A DNA stretch of 64,000 bases from Paramicrobacterium chengjingii. GTDB taxonomy: Bacteria; Actinomycetota; Actinomycetes; Actinomycetales; Microbacteriaceae. The stretch lies in contig NZ_CP061169.1 of NCBI RefSeq assembly GCF_011751765.2, positions 1,674,001 through 1,738,000 of the forward strand. The letters run 5' to 3'. The notes below the pieces were generated by a model. That model saw nothing but the letters and a program-made list of their open reading frames with translations, was not told the origin of the DNA and did not search any database. Shown piece by piece: positions 9,028 through 20,626 of the stretch. Every line of letters starts with the position of its first letter. Positions within the stretch are counted from its first letter, which is position 1. A program made the translations under genes and the position numbers.

Positions 9028-10970
9028 GTGACGAGCTCCGTTTCATCAAAGCGAATGCGCAACGTCGGCGGCGGGCGATAGCCGCCCTTGGCGGAGGGAC
9101 CTCTTCGACGTTTCGTTGCGTTGGCTACGATAGCTGCTCGAAGGGAGCGCGCGAGCTCTGGACCGGCTGCGTAGTCGAAGCGAAGAATTGACCGTACCCC
9201 TCCGTCTGGCAGCTCACTCGGACCGAGAACATCCCGATAGAGCGCCGCGTCGATACCGGCGACGGTGGCCTCGACGGCTGCCGCATTGCCGCTGACCGAT
9301 ACCGTTCTCACGGCCGGGGGGAAGCTGAGTTCACGTCGATCGGAGAGCTCCTCCGCGGCGAAGGCCGCCGACGTCCACGTGGCGAAGGCCGTTGCCAATC
9401 GACCTCCGACTCCGACGAGGATCACGGGAGCGCCGTTCGCGGCAAGTGCCGCTGCGTTTGACCACCAGCGCAGGCAATCACTCGCTATCGTGAGTGCTTC
9501 GCGCGCCAGCATCCGATCGCCGTCGAGAAGCAGAACCGCACTGTATCCGTTTTCAGCGATGGGCTCAGCTCCTCGCGTGGCGACGACAAGAGCGGGTCGG
9601 GCGGGAACGCGTTCAAGACGATGATCGCCGTCAGAGGTGATGACGGACGTACCGGGAAAAGCGCGACCGAGTTCTTCCGTCGTGCGTGCCGAGCCGCGCG
9701 TGACGAGGCGCAGTCGAGTGTCGCCGCACTCGTCGCATTGCCAGTCGGCAGCCAGCGCACCACAGAGCGAACAGTGAGGAGGCTGCCCCGACTGCTGAAT
9801 GCCGAGAGCGCCACCGCAGGCTCGACACCGTGCTCCGGTGCGGCAGCGCTGGCACGCAACGACCGGAGCGTAACCGGGGCGGGCAACTTGAATGAGTACG
9901 GGGCCGCTTTCTAGTGCCGAACGTGCCGCCTTCCACGCCGACGAGGGGATGCGCGCGGCATCACCATTCGAGGCCGGGTCTGTCAGCGTCACTCGAGGTT
10001 GGGCATGACGCTCTGGTGCGAGAGCTCGAAACCAGCCGATCTCGACAAGGCGCTGGCACTCGACACTGCGTGTGTGTGACAGCAGAATGAGGGCGCAACC
10101 GGAGTCCTGCTGCCTGACAAGAGCGGCGTCCCGTGCGTGCACGTATGGCGCAAGTGGTTCCGCATGCAAATCGTCACCATCGTCCCAAAGCACAATGGCA
10201 TCAAGGTCTGACGCAGGTGCGTAGACGGCCGAGCGGTTGCCGATAATAATCCGTGGGCCCGGGCGCAGACAATCAAGGAAGGCCCGGTAGCGTTGGGCTG
10301 CCGGTTGCTTGGCGTCGAGTCTCGATACAAGGGAGGTCGGCACGAGCGGCGTCAGCGCTGTGAGCACCTGGTCTTGGTCGCGATAGTCGGGAACCGAGAT
10401 GATGATCTTGCGTCCCTGCGCCAGAACCTGGGTTGCCAGCTCCGCTGCTGACTGGGCCCATCGTCCGATCGTCGCGCCATCGGACGTCATGCAGAGCTGC
10501 GGGATGGCGGCCATCGCTACCCGCTCCCCCGCGGCGACGATCGGCGGGTCATCGGAATAGCCGGCGAGTGGCTGGGGGATGACTGTGGCGTCCGCCGGTT
10601 GTGCGTCGAGCCAGGCCTTCTCGACTCTCACGTGACGCTTGGGAACGGCCAGACGAATAACGTCGCTTGCGCTCCCCGCGGCGCGGTCGGCAACGGCTCG
10701 CGCCACTCGCCAAACCTCGGGAGCGAGAACGGGGACAGTGGAGACCAGACTGTCGAGCAGGCTGAGTTCGCCATCGAACGAGCTTGATTCGGTGAGCTCG
10801 ATCACATACGCATCGGCGATACGACCTCCCGAGCGCAATGGGACGCGCACGCGGCATCCGACATCGATGTCTTCGGCCATCGGAGCGGGGACGGCGTAGT
10901 CGAAGAGGTGATCGAGTGCCGGCACCGGGGAATCGATAATCACCCGCGCGACACGCACGGTCGCAGTCAC
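9024..10970 (-). CDS. priA: PriA-like primosome protein lacking helicase motifs
   Basis: Related to the replication restart protein PriA, which binds abandoned forks. The 648-residue protein keeps the N-terminal 3'-DNA-binding region ([19 protein letters not shown]) and a cysteine-rich zinc-binding insert beginning [15 protein letters not shown] near residue 390. It has no recognisable Walker A and only LWDDGDD where a DEAH box should be, so ATP-driven unwinding is unlikely. This degeneration is known for actinobacterial PriA. The start is GTG at 10970, overlapping the metK stop (GTGA); a longer frame to 11018 would intrude on metK. Confidence 0.9.
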   Translation of the reverse strand: MTATVRVARVIIDSPVPALDHLFDYAVPAPMAEDIDVGCRVRVPLRSGGRIADAYVIELTESSSFDGELSLLDSLVSTVPVLAPEVWRVARAVADRAAGSASDVIRLAVPKRHVRVEKAWLDAQPADATVIPQPLAGYSDDPPIVAAGERVAMAAIPQLCMTSDGATIGRWAQSAAELATQVLAQGRKIIISVPDYRDQDQVLTALTPLVPTSLVSRLDAKQPAAQRYRAFLDCLRPGPRIIIGNRSAVYAPASDLDAIVLWDDGDDLHAEPLAPYVHARDAALVRQQDSGCALILLSHTRSVECQRLVEIGWFRALAPERHAQPRVTLTDPASNGDAARIPSSAWKAARSALESGPVLIQVARPGYAPVVACQRCRTGARCRACGGALGIQQSGQPPHCSLCGALAADWQCDECGDTRLRLVTRGSARTTEELGRAFPGTSVITSDGDHRLERVPARPALVVATRGAEPIAENGYSAVLLLDGDRMLAREALTIASDCLRWWSNAAALAANGAPVILVGVGGRLATAFATWTSAAFAAEELSDRRELSFPPAVRTVSVSGNAAAVEATVAGIDAALYRDVLGPSELPDGGVRSILRFDYAAGPELARSLRAAIVANATKRRRGPSAKGGYRPPPTLRIRFDETELVT

Positions 10971-12160
10971 AACCCGGATGCGGCCCGCAGATCGGCGGCG
11001 CGGTCGGTTGTCTCCCACGTGAAGTCCGGCAGCTCGCGGCCGAAATGACCATACGCCGACGTCTGTGCGTAGATCGGGCGAAGCAGGTTCAGCTGGTCGA
11101 TGATGGCGCCCGGTCGTAGGTCAAACACCTCGTTGATGGCCTTCACGATCGCCTCATCCGGCACCCTTCCTGTGCCGAATGTCTCCACATAGAGACCGAC
11201 GGGTGCTGCCTTGCCTATGGCGTAGGCGACCTGCACCTCGATGCGGTCAGCGAGACCGGCAGCTACGGCGTTCTTGGCGACCCAGCGCATGGCGTAGGTG
11301 GCCGAGCGATCAACCTTCGAGGGGTCTTTGCCGCTGAAAGCGCCGCCACCGTGTCGTGCAGAGCCCCCGTAGGTGTCGATGATCACCTTGCGGCCGGTGA
11401 GACCGGCGTCTCCCTTCGGACCTCCGAGCACGAAAGTTCCCGTTGGGTTGATGAACTGCTCGTACGACGAGGTATCGAGGTCGAGAGGCTCGAGAACCGG
11501 CGCAATTACTCTCTCGTGAACGTCCCTGCGAAGCTGTTCCGTCGAGACCTGCTCGGCATGCTGAGTGGAAAGCACAATAGTCTTCACTGCACGCGGCACG
11601 TCTCCGTCGTAGCCGACCGTGACCTGAGTCTTGCCATCTGGACGCAGATAATCGAGTTCCCCCGTTTTGCGCACCGTGGCCAACCGCTCAGACAGCCTGT
11701 GTGCGATCCAGATGGGCATGGGCATGAGCTCGGGCGTTTCGTTCGTCGCGTACCCGAACATGATGCCCTGATCACCGGCACCTTGACGGTCGTAACGGTC
11801 AAGAGATGACTGCTCGCGTGACTCGAAAGCATCGTCGACGCCCTGCGCGATATCGGGAGACTGCGCTCCGATCGACACCGAGATGCCACACGAATCGGCG
11901 TCAAAGCCGGACTCGCTCGACGTGTAACCGATCCCACGAATGACGTCACGCACTATTGCCGGTATTTCAACGTACCCGTGTGTGGACACTTCGCCTGCGA
12001 CATGCACGAGGCCCGTTGTCACCATCGTCTCCACGGCCACCCTGCTGTGGGCATCGGCCGCGAGCAGGGCATCGAGAATGCTGTCGGAGATCTGGTCGCA
12101 GATCTTATCCGGGTGCCCCTCGGTGACGGATTCAGAGGAGAAGAGTCGCAATTCGGTCAT
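10967..12160 (-). CDS. metK: S-adenosylmethionine synthetase
   Basis: Makes SAM from methionine and ATP; SAM is used by the downstream RsmB among many others. The 397-residue protein shows the family motifs [17 protein letters not shown] near residue 16, [12 protein letters not shown] near 119 and [16 protein letters not shown] near 264. The ATG at 12160 is 84 bp from the rpoZ stop, and a strong hairpin lies in that gap, so metK may start a new transcript. I saw no SAM riboswitch-like structure in so short a leader. Confidence 0.97.
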   Translation of the reverse strand: MTELRLFSSESVTEGHPDKICDQISDSILDALLAADAHSRVAVETMVTTGLVHVAGEVSTHGYVEIPAIVRDVIRGIGYTSSESGFDADSCGISVSIGAQSPDIAQGVDDAFESREQSSLDRYDRQGAGDQGIMFGYATNETPELMPMPIWIAHRLSERLATVRKTGELDYLRPDGKTQVTVGYDGDVPRAVKTIVLSTQHAEQVSTEQLRRDVHERVIAPVLEPLDLDTSSYEQFINPTGTFVLGGPKGDAGLTGRKVIIDTYGGSARHGGGAFSGKDPSKVDRSATYAMRWVAKNAVAAGLADRIEVQVAYAIGKAAPVGLYVETFGTGRVPDEAIVKAINEVFDLRPGAIIDQLNLLRPIYAQTSAYGHFGRELPDFTWETTDRAADLRAASGL

Positions 12161-12195
12161 TCATCGGTCCCTACGGTGTCGAGCCTGTGCAAAGA

Positions 12196-12234
12196 AATGT
12201 CGGTGGCTCCAGCGTTCGCTGCACCACCGACATT
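12196..12234 (-). terminator. Hairpin terminator after rpoZ
   Basis: On the minus strand an 11-bp perfect stem (AATGTCGGTGG paired with CCACCGACATT) encloses a second 5-bp stem (CAGCG/CGCTG), followed by the T-rich TCTTTG. It begins about 10 nt after the rpoZ stop and ends about 35 nt before metK. A factor-independent terminator for the pyr-gmk-rpoZ transcript fits best, though the T-tract is interrupted. Part of it could also act as a leader element for metK. Confidence 0.6.
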
Positions 12235-12244
12235 CCAGAGAAAA

Positions 12245-12502
12245 CTACTCAGAGATCGGACGCAGAACCAGTTTGTCTTCGTTAATCTCGTGCAGTGCAA
12301 CGGATAGCGGCTTGTCCTCGACGGTTGAGTCGACGAGCGGGCCGACGTTGTCGAAGAGGCTGCCTTCGTGCAGGTCCGCATAATAGTCATTGATCTGGCG
12401 TGCGCGCTTCGAAGCGAAGATTACGAGCTGGTACTTCGAATCGACCTTGGAAAGCAGTTCGTCGATCGGCGGATCAATGATCCCCTTGGGCTTGTCAGCC
12501 AT
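12245..12502 (-). CDS. rpoZ: RNA polymerase omega subunit
   Basis: Omega wraps the C-terminal region of beta-prime and aids RNA polymerase assembly. The 85-residue protein carries [20 protein letters not shown] near residues 17-36 and, further on, INDYY, the family core. It lies 7 bp after the mIHF-gmk gene, as in most actinobacteria. The next gene in many relatives is coaBC; here it is metK, after a hairpin. Confidence 0.95.
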   Translation of the reverse strand: MADKPKGIIDPPIDELLSKVDSKYQLVIFASKRARQINDYYADLHEGSLFDNVGPLVDSTVEDKPLSVALHEINEDKLVLRPISE

Positions 12503-12509
12503 ACTCTGG

Positions 12510-13481
12510 TCACACTCCTCGTGCGGTGTTTGCGGCGGTTGGTGCAGCGTCAGGATGTGCCCAGCGAGGGCCCCGGCCGCGAGTCTTTATCAATTCTACG
12601 ACTTCTTGAGCGGCTTCGCCGACAGTGGTGTTGGTCACACGGAAATCGAACTCGTCTTGAGCGGCCAATTCAACCTGTGCCGAGTCGAGTCGACGAGCCC
12701 GTTCAACGGCATCCTCCGTGCCTCTGCCGACGAGTCTGCGCACGAGTTCGTCCCAACTGGGAGGCAGCAAAAAGACGAGTGTGGCCTCAGGCATCCGTGC
12801 ACGTACTTGGCGTGCTCCCTGCAGATCGATTTCGAGCAGAACGCTCGTGCCCTCAGAGAGTGCCTTCTCGATCGGTGAGCGCGGAGTGCCGTAGCGAAAC
12901 GAGTTATGAACCGTCGCGTGCTCGAGGAGCTCCCCCGCCTCGATGAGACGGTCGAATTCTGCATCGTCGACAAAGTAATAATTCACACCGTCGACCTCAC
13001 CGGGGCGTGGGGCCCTCGTTGTGGCAGAGATGCTCAAAAGCACATCCGGGTAATTGTCCCGAATGTGCGCGGCAACCGTTCCCTTGCCGACTGCGGTGGG
13101 GCCCGCGAGAACGACAAGACGACTGCGTCGCCGGGATCTGTTCGTCGATTCGCGCTGCTGAAGAAAGGCAGTCAGGCGCTGGCGCTGGTGAATGCCGAGC
13201 CCGCCGATGCGCTTTGCCCGCGAGATGCGAAGGTCAGAGAGGATGCGGTCGAGCTTTGTCGTGCCGATCGCGGGAACGCTGATCAGCAGATCGGTGATTC
13301 GCATGCGCCCTTCGACGCCGTCAGGATCGGCGAATCCGGCATCGAGAACGTCGAGAGCGGAGCGATGTCCGGTCGCGACGTCGGACTTCACGGCGGCGCG
13401 TGCTCGCCTGGCAGCAACGGCGGCCCGGGATGCGGCAAGGCGATCCACCTCTGGTGGACGCCGACTCGACGGTTCAGACAA
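12510..13481 (-). CDS. gmk: mIHF-guanylate kinase fusion protein
   Basis: A 323-residue protein combining two proteins usually encoded by neighbouring genes. Residues ~10-112 match actinobacterial integration host factor ([39 protein letters not shown]), a DNA-binding nucleoid protein. Residues ~121-300 are guanylate kinase (GMP + ATP to GDP + ADP) with P-loop GPTAVGKGT and the GMP-binding stretch [17 protein letters not shown]. The join is a short Arg/Ser linker. The frame begins with TTG at 13481, overlapping the pyrF stop by 8 bp, with GGGAG 4 nt upstream. A GTG inside the mIHF part is a weaker alternative start. Confidence 0.92.
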   Translation of the reverse strand: MSEPSSRRPPEVDRLAASRAAVAARRARAAVKSDVATGHRSALDVLDAGFADPDGVEGRMRITDLLISVPAIGTTKLDRILSDLRISRAKRIGGLGIHQRQRLTAFLQQRESTNRSRRRSRLVVLAGPTAVGKGTVAAHIRDNYPDVLLSISATTRAPRPGEVDGVNYYFVDDAEFDRLIEAGELLEHATVHNSFRYGTPRSPIEKALSEGTSVLLEIDLQGARQVRARMPEATLVFLLPPSWDELVRRLVGRGTEDAVERARRLDSAQVELAAQDEFDFRVTNTTVGEAAQEVVELIKTRGRGPRWAHPDAAPTAANTARGV

Positions 13482-14322
13482 AGGACTCCCTCACTTCAGT
13501 GGCACGCTGTAGAGCCACGCGCGCAATATCATCAGGCCCGGCTGACAGGATACTTCGGGATTCGCTGACGATCACACCTGGAGAAAGCTGACCGTAAATT
13601 CTCGAGGCATCGCCGACCCGAGCACCCTGAAATCCGAAACCAGGTGCGAGAACCGGAAGAATCGGATCGAATGCTGTATTCGTGTCGATTCCGAAAGTGC
13701 TCAACTCAAGAGTAGCCCCCGCGACGATTCCAATGTCGCCCAACTGCTCTGCGGCATTGTCAGCATTCCACGTCGAGATCCACGAGACGACGTCGTTAGC
13801 TACCGTTGTTCCGCTCGAAGTCGTTGACTGTTGCAACGTCGTGGCTTCTGGGTTGGAGGTTGCCGCGAGCACGAACGCGCCCTTGCCGTTCTGGCGCGCA
13901 ACGTCGAACGTCTCGTTGAGCGCCGCTACCCCGAGGTATGGGTTGAGCGTGACGGCATCAGCTTCAAGGGGCGACCCTGGCGTCAGCCAGGCCGAGGCGT
14001 ACCCGCGCATACTCGACCCGATCTCACCGCGCTTCACATCGGCGATGACGAGCAGGTGCGCTGCGCGGGCCGCGGCGAGAACGTCTTCGAGCGCAGCGTA
14101 GCCCGCCGAACCGAATCGTTCGAAGAATGCCACTTGCGGTTTAACAATGCCCACGGTGCCGATCGCCGCGTCGACAGCGCGCAGGCCGAACTGTCGTGCA
14201 CCGTCGGCGCTGTCGGGCAGCCCCCACGAGAGCAGCAGATGGGCGTGTGGGTCGATGCCAAGGCACAAGCGCCCCTTCGCGTCGAAAGCTGACGCGAGGC
14301 GGTCACCAAATGCCGTGGTCAT
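13474..14322 (-). CDS. pyrF: Orotidine 5'-phosphate decarboxylase
   Basis: Makes UMP from OMP, the last step of de novo pyrimidine synthesis. The 282-residue length and [19 protein letters not shown] near residue 94 identify the longer actinobacterial (type 2) form; K and D in DVKRGEIG are catalytic. The ATG at 14322 overlaps the carB stop by 4 bp, and its own stop overlaps the mIHF-gmk start by 8 bp. Confidence 0.95.
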   Translation of the reverse strand: MTTAFGDRLASAFDAKGRLCLGIDPHAHLLLSWGLPDSADGARQFGLRAVDAAIGTVGIVKPQVAFFERFGSAGYAALEDVLAAARAAHLLVIADVKRGEIGSSMRGYASAWLTPGSPLEADAVTLNPYLGVAALNETFDVARQNGKGAFVLAATSNPEATTLQQSTTSSGTTVANDVVSWISTWNADNAAEQLGDIGIVAGATLELSTFGIDTNTAFDPILPVLAPGFGFQGARVGDASRIYGQLSPGVIVSESRSILSAGPDDIARVALQRATEVRESFV

Positions 14323-17300
14323 CCGACGAGGTCCCGTGCGCGCTGGTACTCCTGCAGACTGGTCACGTTGAACCCGGCGCGAATCGCGCCGAACGAAGCG
14401 ACAGCGGCAGAAAGCTCGGCAACTGTGGTGAACAGCGGCTTGTCCGCGGCGACGGCTGCGGCGCGAATCTCGTAGCCGTCGGCTCGTGCCGAGCTGCCAC
14501 TCGGCGTGTTCACGACAATGTCGACCTCGTTTCGGTCGATGAGATCGACGATGCTTTCGCCACCCTCGCTCACCTTGTTCACCGACCGAGTGGGAATGCC
14601 GTACCGGGTGAGAACGCCGGCCGTTCCTTCGGTTGCGAGAATCGTGAATCCCAGCTCGTGCAGGCGAAGGACTGATTGAACAACAGAGCGCTTGTCGCTA
14701 TCGGAGACAGAGACAAAGACGGTGCCCTCGAGCGGAAGTCCTCCATACGCCGCCTCCTGGCTCTTCGCGAATGCGGTCGGGAAATCCTTGTCGATCCCCA
14801 TGACCTCGCCCGTCGAACGCATCTCCGGCCCAAGCACCGAATCCACGACGCCGCCGTCACGGGTGCGGAATCGCTTGAACGGCAACACGGCCTCCTTGAC
14901 GGAAACGGGTGAATCCATGGGCACGTGTGAGCCGTCTGTCTCAGGAATCAGACCGATGCGAACGAGGTCGTCAACGGTGGAACCGGTCATGACAAGCGAA
15001 GCGGCCTTTGCCAGTGGGATGCCGAGCGCCTTAGACACGAAAGGCACGGTGCGGGATGCCCGCGGGTTCGCCTCGAGTACATAGAGAACCCCTTGACCAA
15101 TCGCGAACTGCACGTTGAGCAGACCACGCACGCCGATTCCCTGTGCAATTGCGAGCGTCGCCGCGCGCACAGCATCGATCTGCACGGTTCCAAGCGTGAC
15201 GGGTGGAAGTGTGCAACTCGAGTCACCCGAATGGATGCCTGCCTCCTCGATGTGTTCCATGATGCCGCCGACGTACAGGCGTTCCCCGTCATAGAGTGCA
15301 TCGACGTCGATCTCGATCGCATCGTCAAGGAACCTGTCGACAAGCAAGGGGTGGTCGGGTCCGACGATTCCCTGGTCGGCGATCCGGCGGAAATAATCGA
15401 CGAGTGCGCTGCGCTCGTAGACGATTTCCATTCCACGCCCACCCAGCACGAAGCTTGGGCGCACGAGCACGGGATACCCGATCTCCTCGGCAATGCTGAG
15501 CGCGTCGTTTTCGTTAGTGGCAGTGCCATTGCGTGGGGCGAGCAGGCCTGCCTCGTCGAGGATCGTGGAAAATTGGCCGCGTTCCTCGGCTGATTCGATG
15601 GCTTCTGGCGTTGTGCCGAGAATCGGAATGCCGTTCGCCTTGAGTCCTTCAGCAAGGCTCAACGCCGTCTGCCCGCCGAGCTGCACGATGACACCGACGA
15701 GCTCTCCTGAGCGAGACTCTGCGTGGATGACTTCCAGCACGTCTTCGAGCGTCAGCGGCTCGAAGTACAGTCGGTCACTCGTGTCGTAGTCGGTTGACAC
15801 GGTTTCGGGGTTGCAGTTAATCATGATCGTCTCGAAGCCGGCGTCCCGCAAAGCGAACGAAGCGTGTACACATGAGTAGTCGAACTCGACGCCCTGCCCG
15901 ATTCTGTTCGGCCCGGAGCCGAGGATCACCACCTTGCGCCTGTCACTCGGCTCGACCTCGGTCTCGGTGTCGTAGCTCGAATAGTGATACGGGGTGAGCG
16001 CAGGAAACTCCCCGGCACAGGTATCCACAGTCTTGAATACTGGGCGCACTCCCAGCAGATGTCGAACTTCGCGCACCTGCTCGTCGGCGAACCCGCGCAG
16101 CTGTCCGATCTGTGAATCGGAGAACCCGTGGTTCTTCGCCGCCCGCATCACCGTGCCGTCGAGCATTGCGGCTTCACGGATGTAGAGGGCCACCTCGTTG
16201 ATCAGAGCGATTTGGTCGATAAACCACGGATCGATCTTTGTGGCTTCGAAAATCTGATCGGAGGTTGCGCCCTTTCGCATCGCCTGCTGCACAAGCACAA
16301 TTCGACCGTCCGTCGGCGTAGCGATCTCTGTGAGAAGTTCGTCGACCGTTCGCTTTTCCTCGCCCCAGTGAAATGATGAACCGCGCTTTTCAAGGGACCG
16401 CAGTGCCTTTTGAAGGGCCGTCGCGTAGTTGCGACCGATCGCCATCGCCTCACCGACGGATTTCATCGTCGTGGTCAGCGTAGGGTCAGCAGCGGGGAAC
16501 TTCTCGAACGCGAAGCGCGGCACCTTCACAACGACGTAGTCGAGCGTCGGTTCAAAGCTCGCCGGGGTGACCTGCGTGATGTCGTTGGGAATCTCGTCGA
16601 GCCGATAGCCGATCGCGAGCTTCGCAGCGATCTTCGCGATGGGAAAGCCTGTGGCCTTCGACGCAAGCGCACTCGACCGAGAGACGCGTGGGTTCATCTC
16701 GATGACGATGACGCGACCGTTGCTCGGGTCGATGGCGAACTGAATGTTGCAGCCTCCCGTGTCGACTCCGACGGCACGGATGATGTCGATCCCGATGTCA
16801 CGCAGGTTCTGAAATTCGCGGTCCGTCAGGGTGAGGGCGGGAGCAACGGTTATCGAATCGCCGGTGTGCACGCCAACAGGGTCGACGTTCTCGATCGAGC
16901 ATACGACAACGGTGTTGTCGGAGCCATCGCGCATGAGCTCGAGTTCGTACTCTTTCCAGCCGAGGATGGATTCCTCGAGAAGCACCTCGTGAGTCGGACT
17001 CTGATGAATGCCATCGCCGGCGATGCGTAACAGATCCTTCTCGTTGTACGCGAAACCGGAGCCGAGTCCGCCCATGGTGAAAGACGGTCTGACGACGAGA
17101 GGGTATCCGAGCTCGTTTGCGTATTCTTTCGCCTGCTCAAGGTCGGTTGCGATGTACGACTTCGCAACGTCAGCACCGCACTCGACGACGAGGTCCTTGA
17201 AGACCTGGCGATCTTCGCCCTTGTGGATGGCTTCGAAACTCGCACCGATGAGCTCAACATCGTATTTTTCGAGGATGCCGTTGTTGTGCAGGTCGATTGC

Positions 17301-17594
17301 AGCGTTCAGCGCCGTCTGGCCACCGAGCGTCGGGAGAATTGCGTCGGGCTTCTCCTTGGCGATGATCGTTTCAATTACCGGCCAGGAGATCGGCTCGACA
17401 TAGGTGGCATCGGCGAAGTCCGGGTCGGTCATGATCGTCGCCGGGTTCGAGTTGACGAGGATCACGCGCACACCTTCTTCACGCAGTACGCGGCAGGCCT
17501 GAGTTCCCGAGTAGTCGAATTCGCAGGCCTGGCCGATAACGATCGGCCCCGACCCGATGACCAGAACGCTGTTGATATCGTCGCGCTTCGGCAT
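14319..17594 (-). CDS. carB: Carbamoyl-phosphate synthase large subunit
   Basis: Makes carbamoyl phosphate from bicarbonate, ATP and ammonia supplied by CarA, for pyrimidine and arginine synthesis. The 1091-residue protein has the usual duplicated ATP-grasp halves: the first opens [20 protein letters not shown] near residue 11, the second repeats it as [20 protein letters not shown] near residue 567. An MGS-like allosteric domain forms the last ~150 residues. I start at the ATG at 17594, which overlaps the carA stop by 1 bp (TAATG) and has GGAG upstream; the open frame continues 51 codons further but inside carA. Confidence 0.97.
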   Translation of the reverse strand: MPKRDDINSVLVIGSGPIVIGQACEFDYSGTQACRVLREEGVRVILVNSNPATIMTDPDFADATYVEPISWPVIETIIAKEKPDAILPTLGGQTALNAAIDLHNNGILEKYDVELIGASFEAIHKGEDRQVFKDLVVECGADVAKSYIATDLEQAKEYANELGYPLVVRPSFTMGGLGSGFAYNEKDLLRIAGDGIHQSPTHEVLLEESILGWKEYELELMRDGSDNTVVVCSIENVDPVGVHTGDSITVAPALTLTDREFQNLRDIGIDIIRAVGVDTGGCNIQFAIDPSNGRVIVIEMNPRVSRSSALASKATGFPIAKIAAKLAIGYRLDEIPNDITQVTPASFEPTLDYVVVKVPRFAFEKFPAADPTLTTTMKSVGEAMAIGRNYATALQKALRSLEKRGSSFHWGEEKRTVDELLTEIATPTDGRIVLVQQAMRKGATSDQIFEATKIDPWFIDQIALINEVALYIREAAMLDGTVMRAAKNHGFSDSQIGQLRGFADEQVREVRHLLGVRPVFKTVDTCAGEFPALTPYHYSSYDTETEVEPSDRRKVVILGSGPNRIGQGVEFDYSCVHASFALRDAGFETIMINCNPETVSTDYDTSDRLYFEPLTLEDVLEVIHAESRSGELVGVIVQLGGQTALSLAEGLKANGIPILGTTPEAIESAEERGQFSTILDEAGLLAPRNGTATNENDALSIAEEIGYPVLVRPSFVLGGRGMEIVYERSALVDYFRRIADQGIVGPDHPLLVDRFLDDAIEIDVDALYDGERLYVGGIMEHIEEAGIHSGDSSCTLPPVTLGTVQIDAVRAATLAIAQGIGVRGLLNVQFAIGQGVLYVLEANPRASRTVPFVSKALGIPLAKAASLVMTGSTVDDLVRIGLIPETDGSHVPMDSPVSVKEAVLPFKRFRTRDGGVVDSVLGPEMRSTGEVMGIDKDFPTAFAKSQEAAYGGLPLEGTVFVSVSDSDKRSVVQSVLRLHELGFTILATEGTAGVLTRYGIPTRSVNKVSEGGESIVDLIDRNEVDIVVNTPSGSSARADGYEIRAAAVAADKPLFTTVAELSAAVASFGAIRAGFNVTSLQEYQRARDLVG

Positions 17595-18781
17595 TAGTTG
17601 TTCTCTCCTGCGTTGTTCGTCGTGTCTGTGTGATCGGATTGCGCAATGACCATGTCGCGGAATCGATCGAAGAGGTACATGGCGTCGTGCGGACCAGCAG
17701 CGGACTCGGGGTGGTATTGCACGCTGAACGCGGGGATGTCGAGGCAATTCAGGCCCTCGACGACATTGTCATTGAGACCGTAGTGGCTGACCTCGACGCG
17801 GCCGTAGCCTTCAGCCGAATCGCTGATGCCCTCAATGGGAGCGTCGACAGCGAAGCCATGGTTGTGTGACGTAATCTCAACGCGGCCTGTCCCCTTGTCA
17901 AGCACCGGCTGGTTGATTCCTCGGTGCCCGAAAGGGAGCTTGTAGGTGCCGAACCCCAGCGCGCGCCCGAGAAGCTGGTTGCCAAAGCAGATGCCGAAAT
18001 ACGGGATCCCCTCGTTGAGCACCGAGCGAAGCATGTCGACGTGTCGATCCGATGCACCGGGATCACCCGGTCCATTCGAGTAGAACAGTGCTTCTGGGGC
18101 GAGGGCGAAAACCTCGTCTGCCGAGCTGTCTTGCGGCAGCACGTGAACCTCGAAGCCGCGTTCGGCCAGATAGTTCAGCGTCGATTTCTTGACGCCGAGA
18201 TCGAGCACGGCGACGGCTCCGATGCGCTCCCCTGCCGCTGGCAGCGTGTAGTGCTCTCGAGTCGAAACACTTGCCGAGAGGTTGAGCCCTGACATCTCAG
18301 CGCTGCCTCGCACCATGTCAAGCTGTTCCGAATCGGTGAGCGTGAGCGTGTCCCCTGAGAAGATTCCGGCGCGCATGGCACCTCCCGCGCGGATGCGGCG
18401 GGTTACCGCTCGCGTATCAATCCCTGAGATGCCCACGATGTCGTCTGCCACGAGCTCACTGTCGAGGCTGTCCTCGGCGCGGAAGTTCGAGACAACGCGG
18501 GAGGGGTCGCGAACAACAAAGCCGGAAACCCAGATGCGTGACGATTCCTCGTCTGTGCTGTTGACTCCCGTATTGCCGATGTGTGGCGCTGTCATCATGA
18601 CGATCTGACCCGCGTATGACGGGTCGGTGAGGGTCTCTTGATACCCGGTCATGCCCGTGGCAAAGACGACTTCTCCAAGTGTGGAGCCGGTGGCGCCGTA
18701 CGCGTCGCCTCGGAATCGGGTGCCGTCCTCGAGCACAAGGACAGCGGGAGGCTTCGGGCTGAAGGATGTTTGCGTGGTCAT
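17594..18781 (-). CDS. carA: Carbamoyl-phosphate synthase small subunit
   Basis: The glutaminase subunit that releases ammonia and channels it to CarB. The 395-residue protein has an N-terminal CPSase domain and a C-terminal class I glutamine amidotransferase domain, with the nucleophile cysteine in [16 protein letters not shown] and the His/Glu pair in [12 protein letters not shown]. It overlaps the PH-like gene upstream by 4 bp and carB by 1 bp. Confidence 0.97.
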   Translation of the reverse strand: MTTQTSFSPKPPAVLVLEDGTRFRGDAYGATGSTLGEVVFATGMTGYQETLTDPSYAGQIVMMTAPHIGNTGVNSTDEESSRIWVSGFVVRDPSRVVSNFRAEDSLDSELVADDIVGISGIDTRAVTRRIRAGGAMRAGIFSGDTLTLTDSEQLDMVRGSAEMSGLNLSASVSTREHYTLPAAGERIGAVAVLDLGVKKSTLNYLAERGFEVHVLPQDSSADEVFALAPEALFYSNGPGDPGASDRHVDMLRSVLNEGIPYFGICFGNQLLGRALGFGTYKLPFGHRGINQPVLDKGTGRVEITSHNHGFAVDAPIEGISDSAEGYGRVEVSHYGLNDNVVEGLNCLDIPAFSVQYHPESAAGPHDAMYLFDRFRDMVIAQSDHTDTTNNAGENN

Positions 18782-19302
18782 GCGTTGCTTTCGCTTTCAA
18801 AGTCCGAGCGTGCTCGGTCAGTCGGGATGAGGTCTGAGATGGCGGCAAGAGTGCGCGGCTGATCCGCGGGTTCGCGCAAACGAACGTAACTGTCGCACTC
18901 GGTGCCGTCGAGAAGGGTCCACGAGATGCAGACAAGCCCGTCGGGCTCGACAACACGGTCGATGGCGACCTGCGACGTGTGCACCGACCGTAGTGATTCT
19001 GCAGGCAGAAACGCAGGTCGCTCGCCAGCCACGGCGAGGGATGCGCCCACAGACATGATGCTCAGTGTTCCGAAGCCACGAAAGCCGAGGCCGGGTAACG
19101 CGAGTCGTTCGAGGGGCTCACCAGCGCGCGTTGTGGCGACATACTGCACATCGAAGGTATCTGTCGGCGCGAAGTGCGCGGGAACGGGCACCAGGCCGTG
19201 ATTGGCATCACGCACCGTGCGTCGTCGCCAGGAACGCCACATCATGCTGAAGAGCACGACGACAATGCCGGCGATAATGAGACCGGGGACGAGCCTATCC
19301 AT
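18778..19302 (-). CDS. PH-like domain membrane protein of the pyr operon
   Basis: A 174-residue protein with one N-terminal transmembrane helix (about residues 5-22), a basic WRSWRRR stop-transfer stretch, then a soluble beta-rich domain resembling the bacterial PH-like family often annotated vaguely as a transporter. It is embedded between pyrC (8-bp overlap) and carA (4-bp overlap), an arrangement common in actinobacterial pyr operons. I see no catalytic motif. Its function is unknown to me, and any pyrimidine role is inferred from location only. Confidence 0.75.
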   Translation of the reverse strand: MDRLVPGLIIAGIVVVLFSMMWRSWRRRTVRDANHGLVPVPAHFAPTDTFDVQYVATTRAGEPLERLALPGLGFRGFGTLSIMSVGASLAVAGERPAFLPAESLRSVHTSQVAIDRVVEPDGLVCISWTLLDGTECDSYVRLREPADQPRTLAAISDLIPTDRARSDFESESNA

Positions 19303-20626
19303 GGAAAGTCGCCTCCTGGATGACCTCTCCTGGTTCCTTCAGTTCACCGTTGTCGAGGGTGACCCGGCCCTTATGGACCGTCGTCACCACCCGTCCAGGC
19401 AAGTGCCGACCGAGGTAGGGCGAGTTCGCGCTGCGTCCTTTGAGCGAGTTCTGCGAGAACTCTCCCGCAGCCGAGTCGTCATACAGCACGATGTTTGCGC
19501 TACTGCCGACGGTCAGCGGTTCTCCGTGGCCCGACAACATGCCGATTCTCGCTGGTGCGCTGCTCAGCACACGCTCGACATCGGTCCAGTCCAGCTGCCC
19601 CGTCGTGACGACGGACTCGTGGACGACACGCAGCGCAGATTCGAGTCCGACCATGCCGTTTGCCGCGGCATCCCACTCGCACTGCTTGTTCTCGGCAGGA
19701 TGCGGTGCGTGATCCGTTGCGACGATGTCGATCGTTCCGTCGGCAAGCGCCTCGCGGACGGCGGCGACGTCGTCCTGCGTTCGCAGCGGCGGGTTGACCT
19801 TGTACCGCGCGTCGTATCCGGCTACGAGGTCGTCTGTCAGCAGCAAGTGGTGCGGGGTGACCTCAGCGGTGACGGGGATGCCGCGGGCCTTGGCCCAGCG
19901 GATCACCTCGACGCTGCCAGCCGTTGAAACGTGGCAGACGTGCAGACGTGATCCGACGTGCTCGGCGAGAAGGACGTCTCGCGCGATGATTGATTCCTCC
20001 GCAACGGCGGGCCAGCCTGTGAGGCCGAGCTCGGCCGAGCGCACGCCCTCATTCATTTGAGCGCCCTCGGTGAGCCGCGGATCCTGTGCGTGCTGCGCGA
20101 TGACACCGCCGAACGCCTTCACATACTCAAGTGCGCGGCGCATGAGCAGCGGATCAGAGACGCAGAAGCCATCGTCGGAGAAGACCCTCACCCGCGCTCG
20201 GGACGACGCCATCGCACCAAGCTCCGCGAGGCGTTCTCCCTTCAGGCCGATGGTGACAGCCCCGATGGGCTGTACCGTCGCATAGCCAGCACGGTAACCG
20301 AGCTCCAGCTCTTGCTCGACGACACCAGCGGTGTCGGCAACGGGTGAGGTGTTCGCCATTGCGAATACCGCTGTGAAGCCACCGGCCGCGGCCGCTCGGG
20401 TGCCCGTGAGCACCGTCTCGCTCTGTTCGAAGCCTGGTTCGCGAAGGTGCGTGTGCAGATCGACGAGGCCAGGCAGCGCGAGCAGCCCTTCGGCATCGAT
20501 GCGCTCTGCCCCTGCGGGGGCCGAGACGGAGCCCATCTCGGTGATGACACCGTTCTCTACAAGAATGTCCGTCGTCTGCCCATCGGAACGTCGAGCGCCC
20601 GCTATGAGCTGTGTGGGGGTCGTCAC
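19295..20626 (-). CDS. pyrC: Dihydroorotase
   Basis: Cyclises carbamoyl aspartate to dihydroorotate. The 443-residue length and [12 protein letters not shown] near residue 57 mark the type I, zinc-dependent amidohydrolase; metal ligands continue in [10 protein letters not shown] and in ATDHAPH near residue 312. The start is GTG at 20626, sharing GTGA with the pyrB stop. The next gene overlaps its end by 8 bp. Confidence 0.96.
   Translation of the reverse strand: MTTPTQLIAGARRSDGQTTDILVENGVITEMGSVSAPAGAERIDAEGLLALPGLVDLHTHLREPGFEQSETVLTGTRAAAAGGFTAVFAMANTSPVADTAGVVEQELELGYRAGYATVQPIGAVTIGLKGERLAELGAMASSRARVRVFSDDGFCVSDPLLMRRALEYVKAFGGVIAQHAQDPRLTEGAQMNEGVRSAELGLTGWPAVAEESIIARDVLLAEHVGSRLHVCHVSTAGSVEVIRWAKARGIPVTAEVTPHHLLLTDDLVAGYDARYKVNPPLRTQDDVAAVREALADGTIDIVATDHAPHPAENKQCEWDAAANGMVGLESALRVVHESVVTTGQLDWTDVERVLSSAPARIGMLSGHGEPLTVGSSANIVLYDDSAAGEFSQNSLKGRSANSPYLGRHLPGRVVTTVHKGRVTLDNGELKEPGEVIQEATFHG

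Noticed and set aside
12161..12244. SAM riboswitch upstream of metK
   Set aside because: The structure is a simple nested hairpin followed by a T-rich run, which fits a terminator better than any SAM aptamer known to me.
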